64,000 nt of DNA, taken from positions 496,001 to 560,000 of the forward strand of contig NZ_SJPO01000002.1 in the NCBI RefSeq assembly GCF_007859935.1. Direction: 5' to 3'. Every line of letters begins with the position of its first letter. Position 1 is the first letter of the stretch. Source of the stretch: Posidoniimonas polymericola. GTDB taxonomy: Bacteria; Planctomycetota; Planctomycetia; Pirellulales; Lacipirellulaceae. Positions 44,104 through 52,481 of the stretch are shown one piece after another. Position numbers and translations under genes: made by a program. Below the pieces are notes generated by a model. The model had not been told where the DNA came from. It was given only the letters and a program-made list of their open reading frames with translations, and made no database searches.

Positions 44104-46506
44104 TTATTCGGCTAGTTGGAAGTAGCGGAGCGCCGCCGCCACGACGCTCTTGCGGGTCTGTTGGTCGTCGATCGATTCGAGCGGCGTGGTCATCGCGATC
44201 ACACGCTGCTTGCCGTCGGTCCGCTGCACCGCGGCGGTCTGATCGCCGCCGAAGGTCAGCGCCGGCTGGCTGCCGCCGTGCGGCCGGATCACGTCGCTGG
44301 TCGGCTTCGCTTCGCCACGCTGGACGAGCGGGAACTGGACGCCGGCCAGAGCCGACCCCTCGATCCCGGACGCGTCCGCGCCGCTCGGCGAGTCGGCGAC
44401 GTACTCTACACCGAGCACCTCGTGGCAGAAATCGCGGCCGTGGTTCAGGTGGTCGAGGTCCCATGCCAGGTCGGCGCCCGAGACAAACATCGCCCCGCCC
44501 GACTCGACGTAAGCGCGGGTCGCGGCCTGCTCGTCGGCGTCGAAGGTACGGTCGCGCGACGACTCTTCGCCGAGAACCCAGAAGACCGCGTCGTACCGTG
44601 AGAGGTCAACCGCGCCGGCGGCGACCGCCTCGTTCGACGCGCCGTCGACGCCGAGTCGGCTGTTCGCCTCGGCGACGGCGGCAGCGGTGGTCGCGGCGCC
44701 GAGGCGCGGGTTGTCGACCCGCGTTCGGACGCGGTCGGCGTGGCCCCCTTCGTAGTGGGGCTGCGTGTCGTTGAGGTAGCGGTCCCAGCGGTCGAACCCG
44801 TCGACCACGAGGACGCGTTTGCCGCCGTTCGTCGCTACGCAGGGCAGGGCCTCGGTGGGCGCCGACTCGCCGCCGGCGTTGTACGCGGCCACGCGGAAGG
44901 CGTAGGCCTTCGCCGGTTCTAGGCCCGCGACGCTGAACGCCGTGGTCTTCGCGCCGAGAACGCGGCGGCCGCCGTCGAACCCGCGCCCGTTCTCTGAGGT
45001 GTACACGACGTAGCCGCTGGGCGGGTCGCCCGCCACCTCGCCCGACGCGGGCGGCTGCCACGTGAGCGTGGCGACGCCGTTCTGCGATGTGTGGACCGAG
45101 AGCTCGAGCGGCGTTTCCGGCGGAGAGGTCAGCGGCGTGGCGCCGTTGTCGATCTCGTGGAAGTACTTGATGAGCCCCTGGCACGACGCCTTAGCGATGG
45201 CGTCGCGGACCCTGGGGTCGCGGAGCATCTGCGAGTCGGGCTCGTTGTCGTGGAAGCCGGTCTCGATGATGGTGGCGTCGAACTCGTCGTCGATGTACTT
45301 GTTGTTCAGCTCGCCGAATTCGATGTCGGCCCGGTCGAGCGTCACGACCTTGCCGCGGTCGAACCAGTCGTGCTCGAAGCGGCCCGGCTGGGCGATCAGG
45401 TCGTCGTTGATCTGACGGGCGAGGGTCTCGGCCAGCAGCCGCTGGTGGGGCGTCTCGGAGGTGGCGTAGTTGTTGCCGTTGCGGAGCCCGAGCACCCCGC
45501 GGTTCTTGCCGGAGCCGGCGTTAGAGTGGAAGCTGACGAACACGCGGTCCTCGGCAGGGCCGTGGGCCTCGTTGTTCATGTACTTCGCGAAGCGGGGGGT
45601 GAGCGAGATGGTCCCCAGCCGGTCGTCGTCGGTGCGGCGGTAGCTGTCGATCGGGATGCCCTGCGCGTGGCCGGCGTGCCACATTACCCAGTAAAGGGCG
45701 GCCTCGTCCTCGCGGGGCTGACCAGAGACCCCGCCGCCGCGGTCGATGTCGCCGCGGCCGTTGCCGAAGCGGATCATGTCGGCCACAACAACCGAACCCG
45801 GCTCGCTCGACGCGTTGCTGATGGTCACCGAGCCGGCGTTGCCCTTCTCAAAGTAGTACGACCCCAGGTAGACCGGGCCGTGCCCGACGCGGCGGTGGTT
45901 GATCGTCACGGTGGTCGTGCCGCCGGCGTGGTGGACCGCGTAGGTCTGGTCGACCGCGCGGTTGTCGCCCGAGGTCACCCAGGTGTAGACCGGCCAGACG
46001 CCCGCAGCAGGAAGGTCGGGGCGGTAGACGGCGGTGGCGGTCTCGGCCGCTGTGGTAGTGGCGAACCGGTACGGCTCGGCGTCCTTGGCGCCGAAGTAGA
46101 CGCCGCTCTGCCCAGGTTTCCAGTCGCCGTGGAACGTGACGCCCGGGTCGGTGTTGTCCATCACCACCTCGTTGGCCTGAGCGCCGACCGGGCGGAGCGG
46201 CACCACCGTCGCGCCGGCGCGGAAGATGTGGTCGACGAAGAAGTCCATCTGGTCCTTGTTGCCCAGGTCCTCAACCATACCCAGCAGCAGCGGCCGCTGC
46301 GTAGACCACGCGCCGTCCGACTTGTTGTTGGCGGTGTAGCCGTGGCCGCCGTGCACGTACACGATCTTGCCAGAGAGGGCTCCGGTGGGTCGGCCGCCGA
46401 CATCCACGGGACCTAGCTCGATGTTGGGATCCGCGGCGAATGCGGCGCACGCGGTCGCGGCGAGGGCCGCCAGGGTGAGCATTGGGGTACGCATAATTTG
46501 TTTCAT
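44104..46506 (-). CDS. N-acetylmuramoyl-L-alanine amidase with golvesin insertion, FN3 and C-terminal domain
   Basis: From ATG 46506 the protein has 800 aa, with a signal peptide (residues 1-25). KIVYVHGGHGYTANN (zinc His) begins the Amidase_3 fold. The fold is interrupted at about residues 125-235 by a golvesin/xanthan-lyase-like beta domain (GVYFGAKDAEPYRFAT, TITISN-type strands). It resumes with VFVSFHSNAGSGKNRG (second zinc His) and ATIIETGFHDN (catalytic Glu). A fibronectin type III domain (about 460-560) and a class-I-GATase-like Rossmann domain (about 570-800; YDAVFWVLGEESSRD, GGAMFVSGADLAWDLD) follow. It cuts stem peptides from MurNAc in the cell wall. Its ATG overlaps the stop of the gamma-glutamyltransferase gene (ATGA). 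Confidence 0.9.
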   Translation of the reverse strand: MKQIMRTPMLTLAALAATACAAFAADPNIELGPVDVGGRPTGALSGKIVYVHGGHGYTANNKSDGAWSTQRPLLLGMVEDLGNKDQMDFFVDHIFRAGATVVPLRPVGAQANEVVMDNTDPGVTFHGDWKPGQSGVYFGAKDAEPYRFATTTAAETATAVYRPDLPAAGVWPVYTWVTSGDNRAVDQTYAVHHAGGTTTVTINHRRVGHGPVYLGSYYFEKGNAGSVTISNASSEPGSVVVADMIRFGNGRGDIDRGGGVSGQPREDEAALYWVMWHAGHAQGIPIDSYRRTDDDRLGTISLTPRFAKYMNNEAHGPAEDRVFVSFHSNAGSGKNRGVLGLRNGNNYATSETPHQRLLAETLARQINDDLIAQPGRFEHDWFDRGKVVTLDRADIEFGELNNKYIDDEFDATIIETGFHDNEPDSQMLRDPRVRDAIAKASCQGLIKYFHEIDNGATPLTSPPETPLELSVHTSQNGVATLTWQPPASGEVAGDPPSGYVVYTSENGRGFDGGRRVLGAKTTAFSVAGLEPAKAYAFRVAAYNAGGESAPTEALPCVATNGGKRVLVVDGFDRWDRYLNDTQPHYEGGHADRVRTRVDNPRLGAATTAAAVAEANSRLGVDGASNEAVAAGAVDLSRYDAVFWVLGEESSRDRTFDADEQAATRAYVESGGAMFVSGADLAWDLDHLNHGRDFCHEVLGVEYVADSPSGADASGIEGSALAGVQFPLVQRGEAKPTSDVIRPHGGSQPALTFGGDQTAAVQRTDGKQRVIAMTTPLESIDDQQTRKSVVAAALRYFQLAE

Positions 46507-48236
46507 GGTTGCGACGACAGGGCGGGGACTCGGGAGGGGGCCAGACGCTCGACGGTCGCCTTGCCCTGGATGCGTGGATCGAAGACCGCGGTAAAGCCGT
46601 GCTCGGGGTCGCGGGCAATCATCTGGGCGCGGCCGGCCGACGGCAGCTCGGCCACATCGTGCCCAAGCTTTCGGAAGCGGTCGACCTCGGCGGCGGGCGT
46701 GGTGTCCTCGTAGCTCAGCGTGTTCGGACGCCACTGGTGGTGCACCCGCGGGGCGGCGATCGCTTGCTGGGGCGTCATGCCGCGGTCGATGGTATTAATG
46801 ATCGCCCACAGCACCTGCGTGATGATCTTCGGCCCGCCGGCCGCGCCGACCGTCAGCAGCGGCTCGCCGTTCTCGTCCAGCACGATCGTGGGGCTCATCG
46901 AGGAGAGCGGTCGCTTGCCGGCGAAGACCGAGTTGTTTTCGGCTCCGATCAACCCAAAGGCATTCGGGGTGCCGGGGTGGATGGCGAAGTCGTCCATCTC
47001 GTTGTTCATCACGACCCCGGTCCCCGGGATCACGACCTTCGAGCCGAACGTGGTGTTAACGGTCGCGGTGATCGCGACCCAGTAGCCGTCCGAGTCGGCG
47101 GCGGCGATGTGCGTGGTATGGCGGCCGAACAGGTCCTGTCGCCACTGGGGCGGCTCGCCGTGCGTAGGGACGTCCGTGGCGTGTTCGAGTGAGATTCCCT
47201 CGGCTAGCTGCTTGGCGTATCCGACCGACGCGAGCCGCCGCGGCACGTCGACGAAGTCAGAATCGCCAAGCCAGTACGCGCGGTCCGCAAACGCCAGCTT
47301 CATCACCTCGCCCACGAGGTGCTTGGCCAGCGCTGGGTCGTCGGCGAACATCTGGCCGAGGTCGAACCCCTCGAGCATGTTCAGCATCTGCGCGACGTGC
47401 ACACCGCCGGAGCTCGGCGGCGGGAAGCCGACGACCTCGCGCCCGCGGTACCTGCTGTGGATCGGCATGCGGAGCTGCGGGCGGTAGGCGGCCAGGTCGG
47501 CGGCGGTCATGATGCCGCCGTTCTCCCGCATCCACTTGTCGGTCGCCTCGGCGAAGGGCCCCTCGTAGAACCACGCGGCGCCCTCGGACGCGATGCCGCG
47601 GTAGGTCCGGGCTAGGTCGCGGCGCGTGACCGTCTCACCGGCGGTCGCGGGCTGGTTGTCTTCCCCTAACAGTTCCCGGGCGGACGCCGGGAAGCGGCGC
47701 AGGGTCCGCTCCGTTTCTTGCAACGCGGACGCAAGGCTGGGCGAGACAGCGAAGCCCTCTTCGGCCAACTTCGCGCCGGGGGCGAGCAGGTCGGCGAGGT
47801 CCAGGGCGCCCAGGCGCTCCGATAGCAGCGCGTAGGCGGCCACCGCGCCGGGTGTGCCCGAGGCGAGCGGCCCCGTCTGACTTAGGTCGGGCCGCGCTTG
47901 GCCATCGCGGAGGTACATGTCGCGGGTGGCGGTGGCGGGGGCCGTCTCGCGGCCGTCGATTGCGAGGAACTCGCCGTCGGGTGAGCGGACCAGGATTAGG
48001 CAACCGCCGCCGATTCCTGAGTTGTGACCGTCAACCACACCGAGCGTCAACGCTGCAGTGATGGCAGCGTCGACCGCGTTGCCGCCGTCGCGGTAGATCT
48101 GTTCGGCGGCGTCGGTAGCCAGCGGGTTGACCGTCGCGACCGCGACCCAGCGGCTGTCGTCCGCGGCAGTCAGGCGACCCGGAAGGCAGAGCAGGGCGAC
48201 CGCGATTGCTGTGTGTTGAAGTCTGGGGGGCATCAT
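46503..48236 (-). CDS. ggt: Gamma-glutamyltransferase (Ntn-hydrolase), exported
   Basis: The 577-aa protein has a signal peptide (MMPPRLQHTAIAVALLCLPG). The autoprocessing site is GRHTTHIAAADSDG: Thr374 should become the N-terminal nucleophile of the small subunit after cleavage. Other family blocks are GGNAVDAAITAALTLGVVDG, GIGGGCLILV, IDGRETAP, NTTFGSKVVIPGTGVVMNNEMDDF and SSMSPTIVLDENG. It hydrolyses or transfers gamma-glutamyl groups in the periplasm. In this operon a possible substrate is the gamma-D-glutamyl bond of the murein stem peptide, or plain glutathione; the first is inference. Five bases separate it from the symporter gene. Confidence 0.95.
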   Translation of the reverse strand: MMPPRLQHTAIAVALLCLPGRLTAADDSRWVAVATVNPLATDAAEQIYRDGGNAVDAAITAALTLGVVDGHNSGIGGGCLILVRSPDGEFLAIDGRETAPATATRDMYLRDGQARPDLSQTGPLASGTPGAVAAYALLSERLGALDLADLLAPGAKLAEEGFAVSPSLASALQETERTLRRFPASARELLGEDNQPATAGETVTRRDLARTYRGIASEGAAWFYEGPFAEATDKWMRENGGIMTAADLAAYRPQLRMPIHSRYRGREVVGFPPPSSGGVHVAQMLNMLEGFDLGQMFADDPALAKHLVGEVMKLAFADRAYWLGDSDFVDVPRRLASVGYAKQLAEGISLEHATDVPTHGEPPQWRQDLFGRHTTHIAAADSDGYWVAITATVNTTFGSKVVIPGTGVVMNNEMDDFAIHPGTPNAFGLIGAENNSVFAGKRPLSSMSPTIVLDENGEPLLTVGAAGGPKIITQVLWAIINTIDRGMTPQQAIAAPRVHHQWRPNTLSYEDTTPAAEVDRFRKLGHDVAELPSAGRAQMIARDPEHGFTAVFDPRIQGKATVERLAPSRVPALSSQP

Positions 48237-48241
48237 GTTGC

Positions 48242-49741
48242 TCAAGCGGTCTGCGTCCTCGGCGGCACGGCCAGGGAGATCAGGTAGCCGGTGAAGAAGG
48301 TTGTCGTGGCTCCAATCAGCGAGAACCATGGCCAGCTCACGTCGGCGGCAAACTTCGCGTAGCAGCAGGCCGCCAGCCCGCACGCGATGCCAATCAAGCC
48401 GGCGGTCTCGCTGGCGCGGCCCAGGGCGGCGCCAAGCAAGTAGATGCCCAGCACGAGCCCGGTCGAGAAGCCGGCGATCCCGAGCACTGCGCTGATTACC
48501 GTGCTGTCGGGGCTCAGGGCATAGTAGGCTCCGACGGCGACCACCGTCTGCACCGCGGCGAAGGCGAACGTAGCGACCTTTGCGCCCAGCAGCAGGCCGG
48601 CGTCACTCATGTCGGGGATCAGGCGTTTGCCCAGGTCGTTCACCAGCACGCCGGCCGAGGCGCTCAGCGAACTCGACAGCGTCGACATCGAGGCCGCCAG
48701 CACCGACGCGATCACCAGCCCGCGGAGGCCGATCCCGAGCCGGTGCACCACGAAGCCGATCAGCGCCTGATCCCCCTTCGCGATCTCGTACCCGAGGGCG
48801 CCTTGCGAGTGCCAGTAGGCCAGCGCGATGCCGATCGCCAGGAACAGCAGGAACTGCAACGCCACGACGGGCCCGCTGAGGCCGACCGCCCAGCTCGCCT
48901 CACGGCGTGACCTAGAGCACAAGTAACGCTGGATCATCATGTGGTCGGCGCCGTGCGACGCCATCGTCAGCGTGGCGCCGCCGATCAGGCCGGACCAGAA
49001 GGTGATTGACTTCGTGAACAGCGAGGTGTCGAAGTCCAGCAGCCGCAGGCGGCCGGTCTCTTCGGCGAACTGCCACATGGCCTCCGAACCGCCGGGCGCG
49101 TCGCGGACCAGCAGCACCATCACCACCGCGGCGCCGATCATGTACATCGCGAACTGCAGGCAGTCGTTCAGCACGACCGACGCTACGCCCCCCACGCCGG
49201 AGTAGATGGCCGTGCAGACCGCCATCGCCACGACGCAGGTAGTGAAGTCGAAGCCGGTCGCCGCGTTGATCAGCCAACCCGTCAGCAGCAGCCGCAGCCC
49301 GTCGGCCAGGTTGCGCATCACCAGGAACAGCACCGACACCACGCTCCTCACGTTGGGGCCGAACGAGTTCTGCAGGATCTCGTACGCCGTGAGGTACGCG
49401 CCCGAGAAGAAGATCGGCATCACCAGCCAAGTCAGAATCAGGCGGCCAGCAATGTAGCCGAGGGTGAGCTGCAAGAAGGTCAGGTTGCCCCCCTCCACGA
49501 ACGACGTGCCGGGCAGGCTCAGGAAGGTGACGGTGCTGGTCTCGGTGGCGACGATTGAAAACAGCAGCATCCACCAGGTGAGCTGACGACCGCCGACGAG
49601 AAACCCCTCGGCAGTCTTCGGCGCCCGCGACGCAAACAGGCCAATCGCCGTGCTGCCTATGAGGTAGCACACGATGATCACCCAGTCGATCAGCGGGATT
49701 GTCGAGGAAGGCAAACGGCTACGACCCGGCAGGGCCGACAT
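48242..49741 (-). CDS. Sodium:solute symporter (SSS family)
   Basis: Starting at ATG 49741 the 499-aa protein has about 13 membrane helices, beginning TIPLIDWVIIVCYLIGSTAIGLFASR. LTWWMLLFSIVATETSTVTF, LILTWLVMPIFFSGAYLTAY, and SVLAASMSTLSSSLSASAGV (the S-T-S-S-x-x-S sodium-site pattern of helix 8) are typical. SSS proteins of this type import sugars, sialic acids, amino acids or peptides with sodium. It heads the peptidoglycan-peptide operon, so it may import amino acids, dipeptides or a sugar released by the enzymes downstream. An earlier ATG (49843) would add basic, unstructured residues overlapping the divergent promoter. The substrate is unknown. Confidence 0.88.
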   Translation of the reverse strand: MSALPGRSRLPSSTIPLIDWVIIVCYLIGSTAIGLFASRAPKTAEGFLVGGRQLTWWMLLFSIVATETSTVTFLSLPGTSFVEGGNLTFLQLTLGYIAGRLILTWLVMPIFFSGAYLTAYEILQNSFGPNVRSVVSVLFLVMRNLADGLRLLLTGWLINAATGFDFTTCVVAMAVCTAIYSGVGGVASVVLNDCLQFAMYMIGAAVVMVLLVRDAPGGSEAMWQFAEETGRLRLLDFDTSLFTKSITFWSGLIGGATLTMASHGADHMMIQRYLCSRSRREASWAVGLSGPVVALQFLLFLAIGIALAYWHSQGALGYEIAKGDQALIGFVVHRLGIGLRGLVIASVLAASMSTLSSSLSASAGVLVNDLGKRLIPDMSDAGLLLGAKVATFAFAAVQTVVAVGAYYALSPDSTVISAVLGIAGFSTGLVLGIYLLGAALGRASETAGLIGIACGLAACCYAKFAADVSWPWFSLIGATTTFFTGYLISLAVPPRTQTA

Positions 49742-49818
49742 CTCGGGGAGGGGCAGGCGGCAAGAGCGAGCACGGCAGCGGCGTAGCACGGCCGACTCCG
49801 AGCCCCGCCTTACTGCGG

Positions 49819-49847
49819 AATATAATCTTGGTATTTTGAACAATCCA
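49819..49847 (-). promoter_or_regulatory. Promoter candidate of the symporter operon
   Basis: On the minus strand TGGATT (49842-49847, weak -35), a 17-base spacer and TATATT (49819-49824, 5 of 6 to the -10) precede the symporter start by about 77 bases. A perfect TATAAT (49821-49826) is also present on the plus strand toward the kinase gene but lacks a good -35. The two overlap, as expected for a shared divergent control region. Confidence 0.4.
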
Positions 49848-49928
49848 CCGTACGGACGACGCGCATCATTCTCTTACATTTGCGCACCCCCGTCCGTGCC
49901 CCACGTGACCCCATCGGCGCCCACCAAA

Positions 49929-50855
49929 GTGAACGACCAATCACCGCTGCTGTTGGGAGTCGATGCGGGGGGGACCAAGTCACGGGCGCTGCTCGCGACC
50001 GCAGGCCCGGGCGATCGGTACTGCATCCTAGGAGTCGGCGAAGCGGGGCCTGGCAACCCAATGAGCCATGGTCTGCCAAACGCCGCTCGTTCGATCGTCG
50101 AGGCGATGCGCGCTGCGGTGGACGGACTCAACCGGCAGGTCGAGGTTGCCGTGGTTGCCGCGGCGGGGGCCGCCGATGACACGCTCCGGCTCGCCCTGCA
50201 GAAAACACTCGCAGCTGCAGGGATTGCCAAGATCTGCAGGGTTGTCCCCGACTACGAGCCGTTCTTTTCTCTGGCCAAGCCGCCAGTGGTGGGAGTCATC
50301 TCGGGGACCGGCTCGGTGGCGTTCAGCCGAGCCGGCGACCACGACGTCTTGCGGGTCGGTGGCTGGGGCTACCTGCTGGGCGATGAAGGCAGCGGCTATG
50401 CGATTGGCCGTCGTGCGTTGCAGCAGACGCTCGGCGAGATTGAGGCCGACCGGCCGCGGTCTGCCGTCGCGGTGGCCTGCTGCAGCACGCTCGACGCCGA
50501 CAGCCGGGCCGGGCTCTTGGCAGCGGTTTACCAGGCTGCCGACCAGCGGTCGCGGATTGCGAGCATCGCACGGGGGGTGATTGGCCTGGCCCCGCAAGAC
50601 GCTGACGCCTCGGCCTTGCTCTGCGAAGAGGCCACATCGCTGAGCAAAGTGGTCGGCCGAGCGGTCAACGGAGCCAAGTTCGCCGCTGGGGGGTACACGC
50701 TGAGCCTCGGAGGCGGAGTGCTGGCCGGCAGCCAATTCTTCCGCAATGCCCTCTGTGATTGCCTGGCGAGCGACGGACTGACGCCCGCCCGTATAATTGT
50801 TGTGCGCGATCCCGCGATTGGCTGTGTCGCCGCAGCGCACGCGTCCGTGTGCTAA
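49929..50855 (+). CDS. BadF/BadG-type ATPase, probable N-acetylhexosamine kinase
   Basis: From GTG 49929 the protein has 308 aa. GTG 49896 is an alternative; a longer frame overlaps the divergent promoter. It has the ASKHA sugar-kinase features: LLLGVDAGGTKSRALLA (phosphate-1 loop), VVGVISGTGSVAFSRA (phosphate-2), GGWGYLLGDEGSGYAIGRRAL, and LSLGGGVLAGSQFF (adenosine motif). The GDEGSGYAIG block is shared with N-acetylglucosamine kinase (NAGK) and MurK, which phosphorylate GlcNAc and MurNAc. Adjacent to NagZ/AmpG-type genes, it probably phosphorylates amino-sugars salvaged from peptidoglycan. GlcNAc versus MurNAc specificity cannot be seen. A regulator gene follows on the same strand. Confidence 0.88.
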   Translation: MNDQSPLLLGVDAGGTKSRALLATAGPGDRYCILGVGEAGPGNPMSHGLPNAARSIVEAMRAAVDGLNRQVEVAVVAAAGAADDTLRLALQKTLAAAGIAKICRVVPDYEPFFSLAKPPVVGVISGTGSVAFSRAGDHDVLRVGGWGYLLGDEGSGYAIGRRALQQTLGEIEADRPRSAVAVACCSTLDADSRAGLLAAVYQAADQRSRIASIARGVIGLAPQDADASALLCEEATSLSKVVGRAVNGAKFAAGGYTLSLGGGVLAGSQFFRNALCDCLASDGLTPARIIVVRDPAIGCVAAAHASVC

Positions 50856-51062
50856 TCTGCGCTAGAACGCGAGACTCAGCGACGATTGTCTTCGGTTTGC
50901 TGCGCATCGGCGCACGTCGAGGCTCGGTTCTCGGCGCCCAGAAAAGGGCAACTGGAGATGTTGAGCATCGTTTCGCGCATGGATTTGTGCCGTCGTTTGA
51001 GTTAGGATGCATTGACAGCTGGATGTCTTCGTTGGTCGTAACACCAATGGACTAAAAGTCTT

Positions 51063-52310
51063 ATGGATTCTGCTAAGAGCCAGAACGCCTCCGAGTCCAA
51101 CGGCGAACCGTCGCGATCGCCGACGATGTTCAGGAACATGCAGCGCGTCGCCGTGCTGATCGAGACCGATACCTCGTCGGGCTGCGCAGTGATTCGCGGC
51201 ATCGCCGACTACGCCGAGCGCCATGGCGGCTGGCACCTGCTGCTCGACCCCCGCGACCACGAGCACCGCTCGGCACTGCCAGATGGGTGGACGGGGCACG
51301 GCATTATTGCCCGGCTCAGCAGTCGCCAGCAGATCGACCAGGTTCGCGCCAGCGGCGCGCCGGTGGTCAATGTCGATGACATCTACGAGGACCTGGCCGA
51401 GTTCCCGATGGTGATCACGGACGAGGCAGCGCTGGCGGAGCAGTCGCTCACGCACCTGCTCGACCGAGGGTTCCAGCAGTTCGGCTACTTTGCCCCGCCG
51501 AGCACGCAGTACTCCAAGAAGCGCGGCCAGGCGTTCGTCAAAGCGGTCGAGGAGCACGGTTACGTCTGCCGCGAGTACAAGCCGGGCTACCGCCCTGGCC
51601 GCAAGATTGGCTGGGTAGAGCAGCAGCGTCGCGTCTCGCGGTGGCTGGCCTCGCTGCCACAGCCGATCGCCATCCTGGCGATCGACGCCGCCCACGGCCG
51701 TCAGCTCGCCGAGATCTGCCACCTGAACGCGTTCCGCGTGCCGGACGACATCGCGATCCTGGCGGGCGACCCCAACGACGTGTTCTGCGAGGTCTCGACC
51801 CCGCCGCTCTCGCATGTGAAGGTCGCGAGTGAGAAGATCGGCTTCACCGCCGCCGAGATGCTCGATTCACTGATCTCGGGCGGCCAGCCGCCCGAATCGG
51901 CCAAGCGTATTTCCCCGCACGGCATAGCCGCGCGGCAGTCAACCGACCTGTTGGCCATCGACGACCCGATGATTGTCGACGCGCTGCGGTTCATCCGGGC
52001 GCACGCCCACCGCGGGATTGCGGTGGTTGATATCCTTCGGGAGATCCCGATCTCGCGTCGGGGCCTGGAGATCCAGTTCCGCAACTACCTGGGCCGCTCG
52101 CCCGCCAAGGAGATTCGGCGGGTGCAACTGGAGCGGGGGCGGGAGCTGCTGGCGAAGCGGGAGCTGTCGATCAGCGAGGTCGCCCACGCGTGCGGTTTCG
52201 CCAATGCCACCCGGTTTGGCGTGGCGTTCAAGAAGGAAGTGAACACGACCCCGCTGGCCTACCGGCGTGAATTGCTGGCCGGCCAGAAGGACCGCGACCC
52301 CGGTTATTGA
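51063..52310 (+). CDS. XylR-type transcriptional regulator (LacI-like sensor plus AraC HTH)
   Basis: This 415-aa regulator has a periplasmic-binding-protein-like sensor domain (QRVAVLIETDTSSGCAVIRG through about residue 290) and a C-terminal AraC helix-turn-helix pair (ILREIPISRRGLEIQFRNYL; ISEVAHACGFANATRFGVAF). This is the domain order of the xylose regulator XylR, but many planctomycete members sense other sugars. The neighbours suggest a murein sugar or muropeptide as effector, which is inference. A perfect TTGACA lies at 51012-51017, about 45 bases upstream, with no convincing -10. No ribosome site is evident. Confidence 0.9.
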   Translation: MDSAKSQNASESNGEPSRSPTMFRNMQRVAVLIETDTSSGCAVIRGIADYAERHGGWHLLLDPRDHEHRSALPDGWTGHGIIARLSSRQQIDQVRASGAPVVNVDDIYEDLAEFPMVITDEAALAEQSLTHLLDRGFQQFGYFAPPSTQYSKKRGQAFVKAVEEHGYVCREYKPGYRPGRKIGWVEQQRRVSRWLASLPQPIAILAIDAAHGRQLAEICHLNAFRVPDDIAILAGDPNDVFCEVSTPPLSHVKVASEKIGFTAAEMLDSLISGGQPPESAKRISPHGIAARQSTDLLAIDDPMIVDALRFIRAHAHRGIAVVDILREIPISRRGLEIQFRNYLGRSPAKEIRRVQLERGRELLAKRELSISEVAHACGFANATRFGVAFKKEVNTTPLAYRRELLAGQKDRDPGY

Positions 52311-52481
52311 CGCCCTGCCCCGGGTGCGCTTTATCGTTACATTGCTGCGCTCGCGGGGCTTTAGTCCTCCCGGGGCGCAGATTACGATTCGCATGGGTCT
52401 CGCGCGGCTCATATTAGGCCGCGGCGGGGCTTTTCCGGCGCCACGGCGCCCTCCCCTCCCCCTTTGGCTTGCTAAATTCTC

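Noticed and set aside
45091-46416. A 441-residue plus-strand open frame opposite the amidase
   Set aside because: Antisense shadow of the amidase gene; valine/arginine-rich with no domain.
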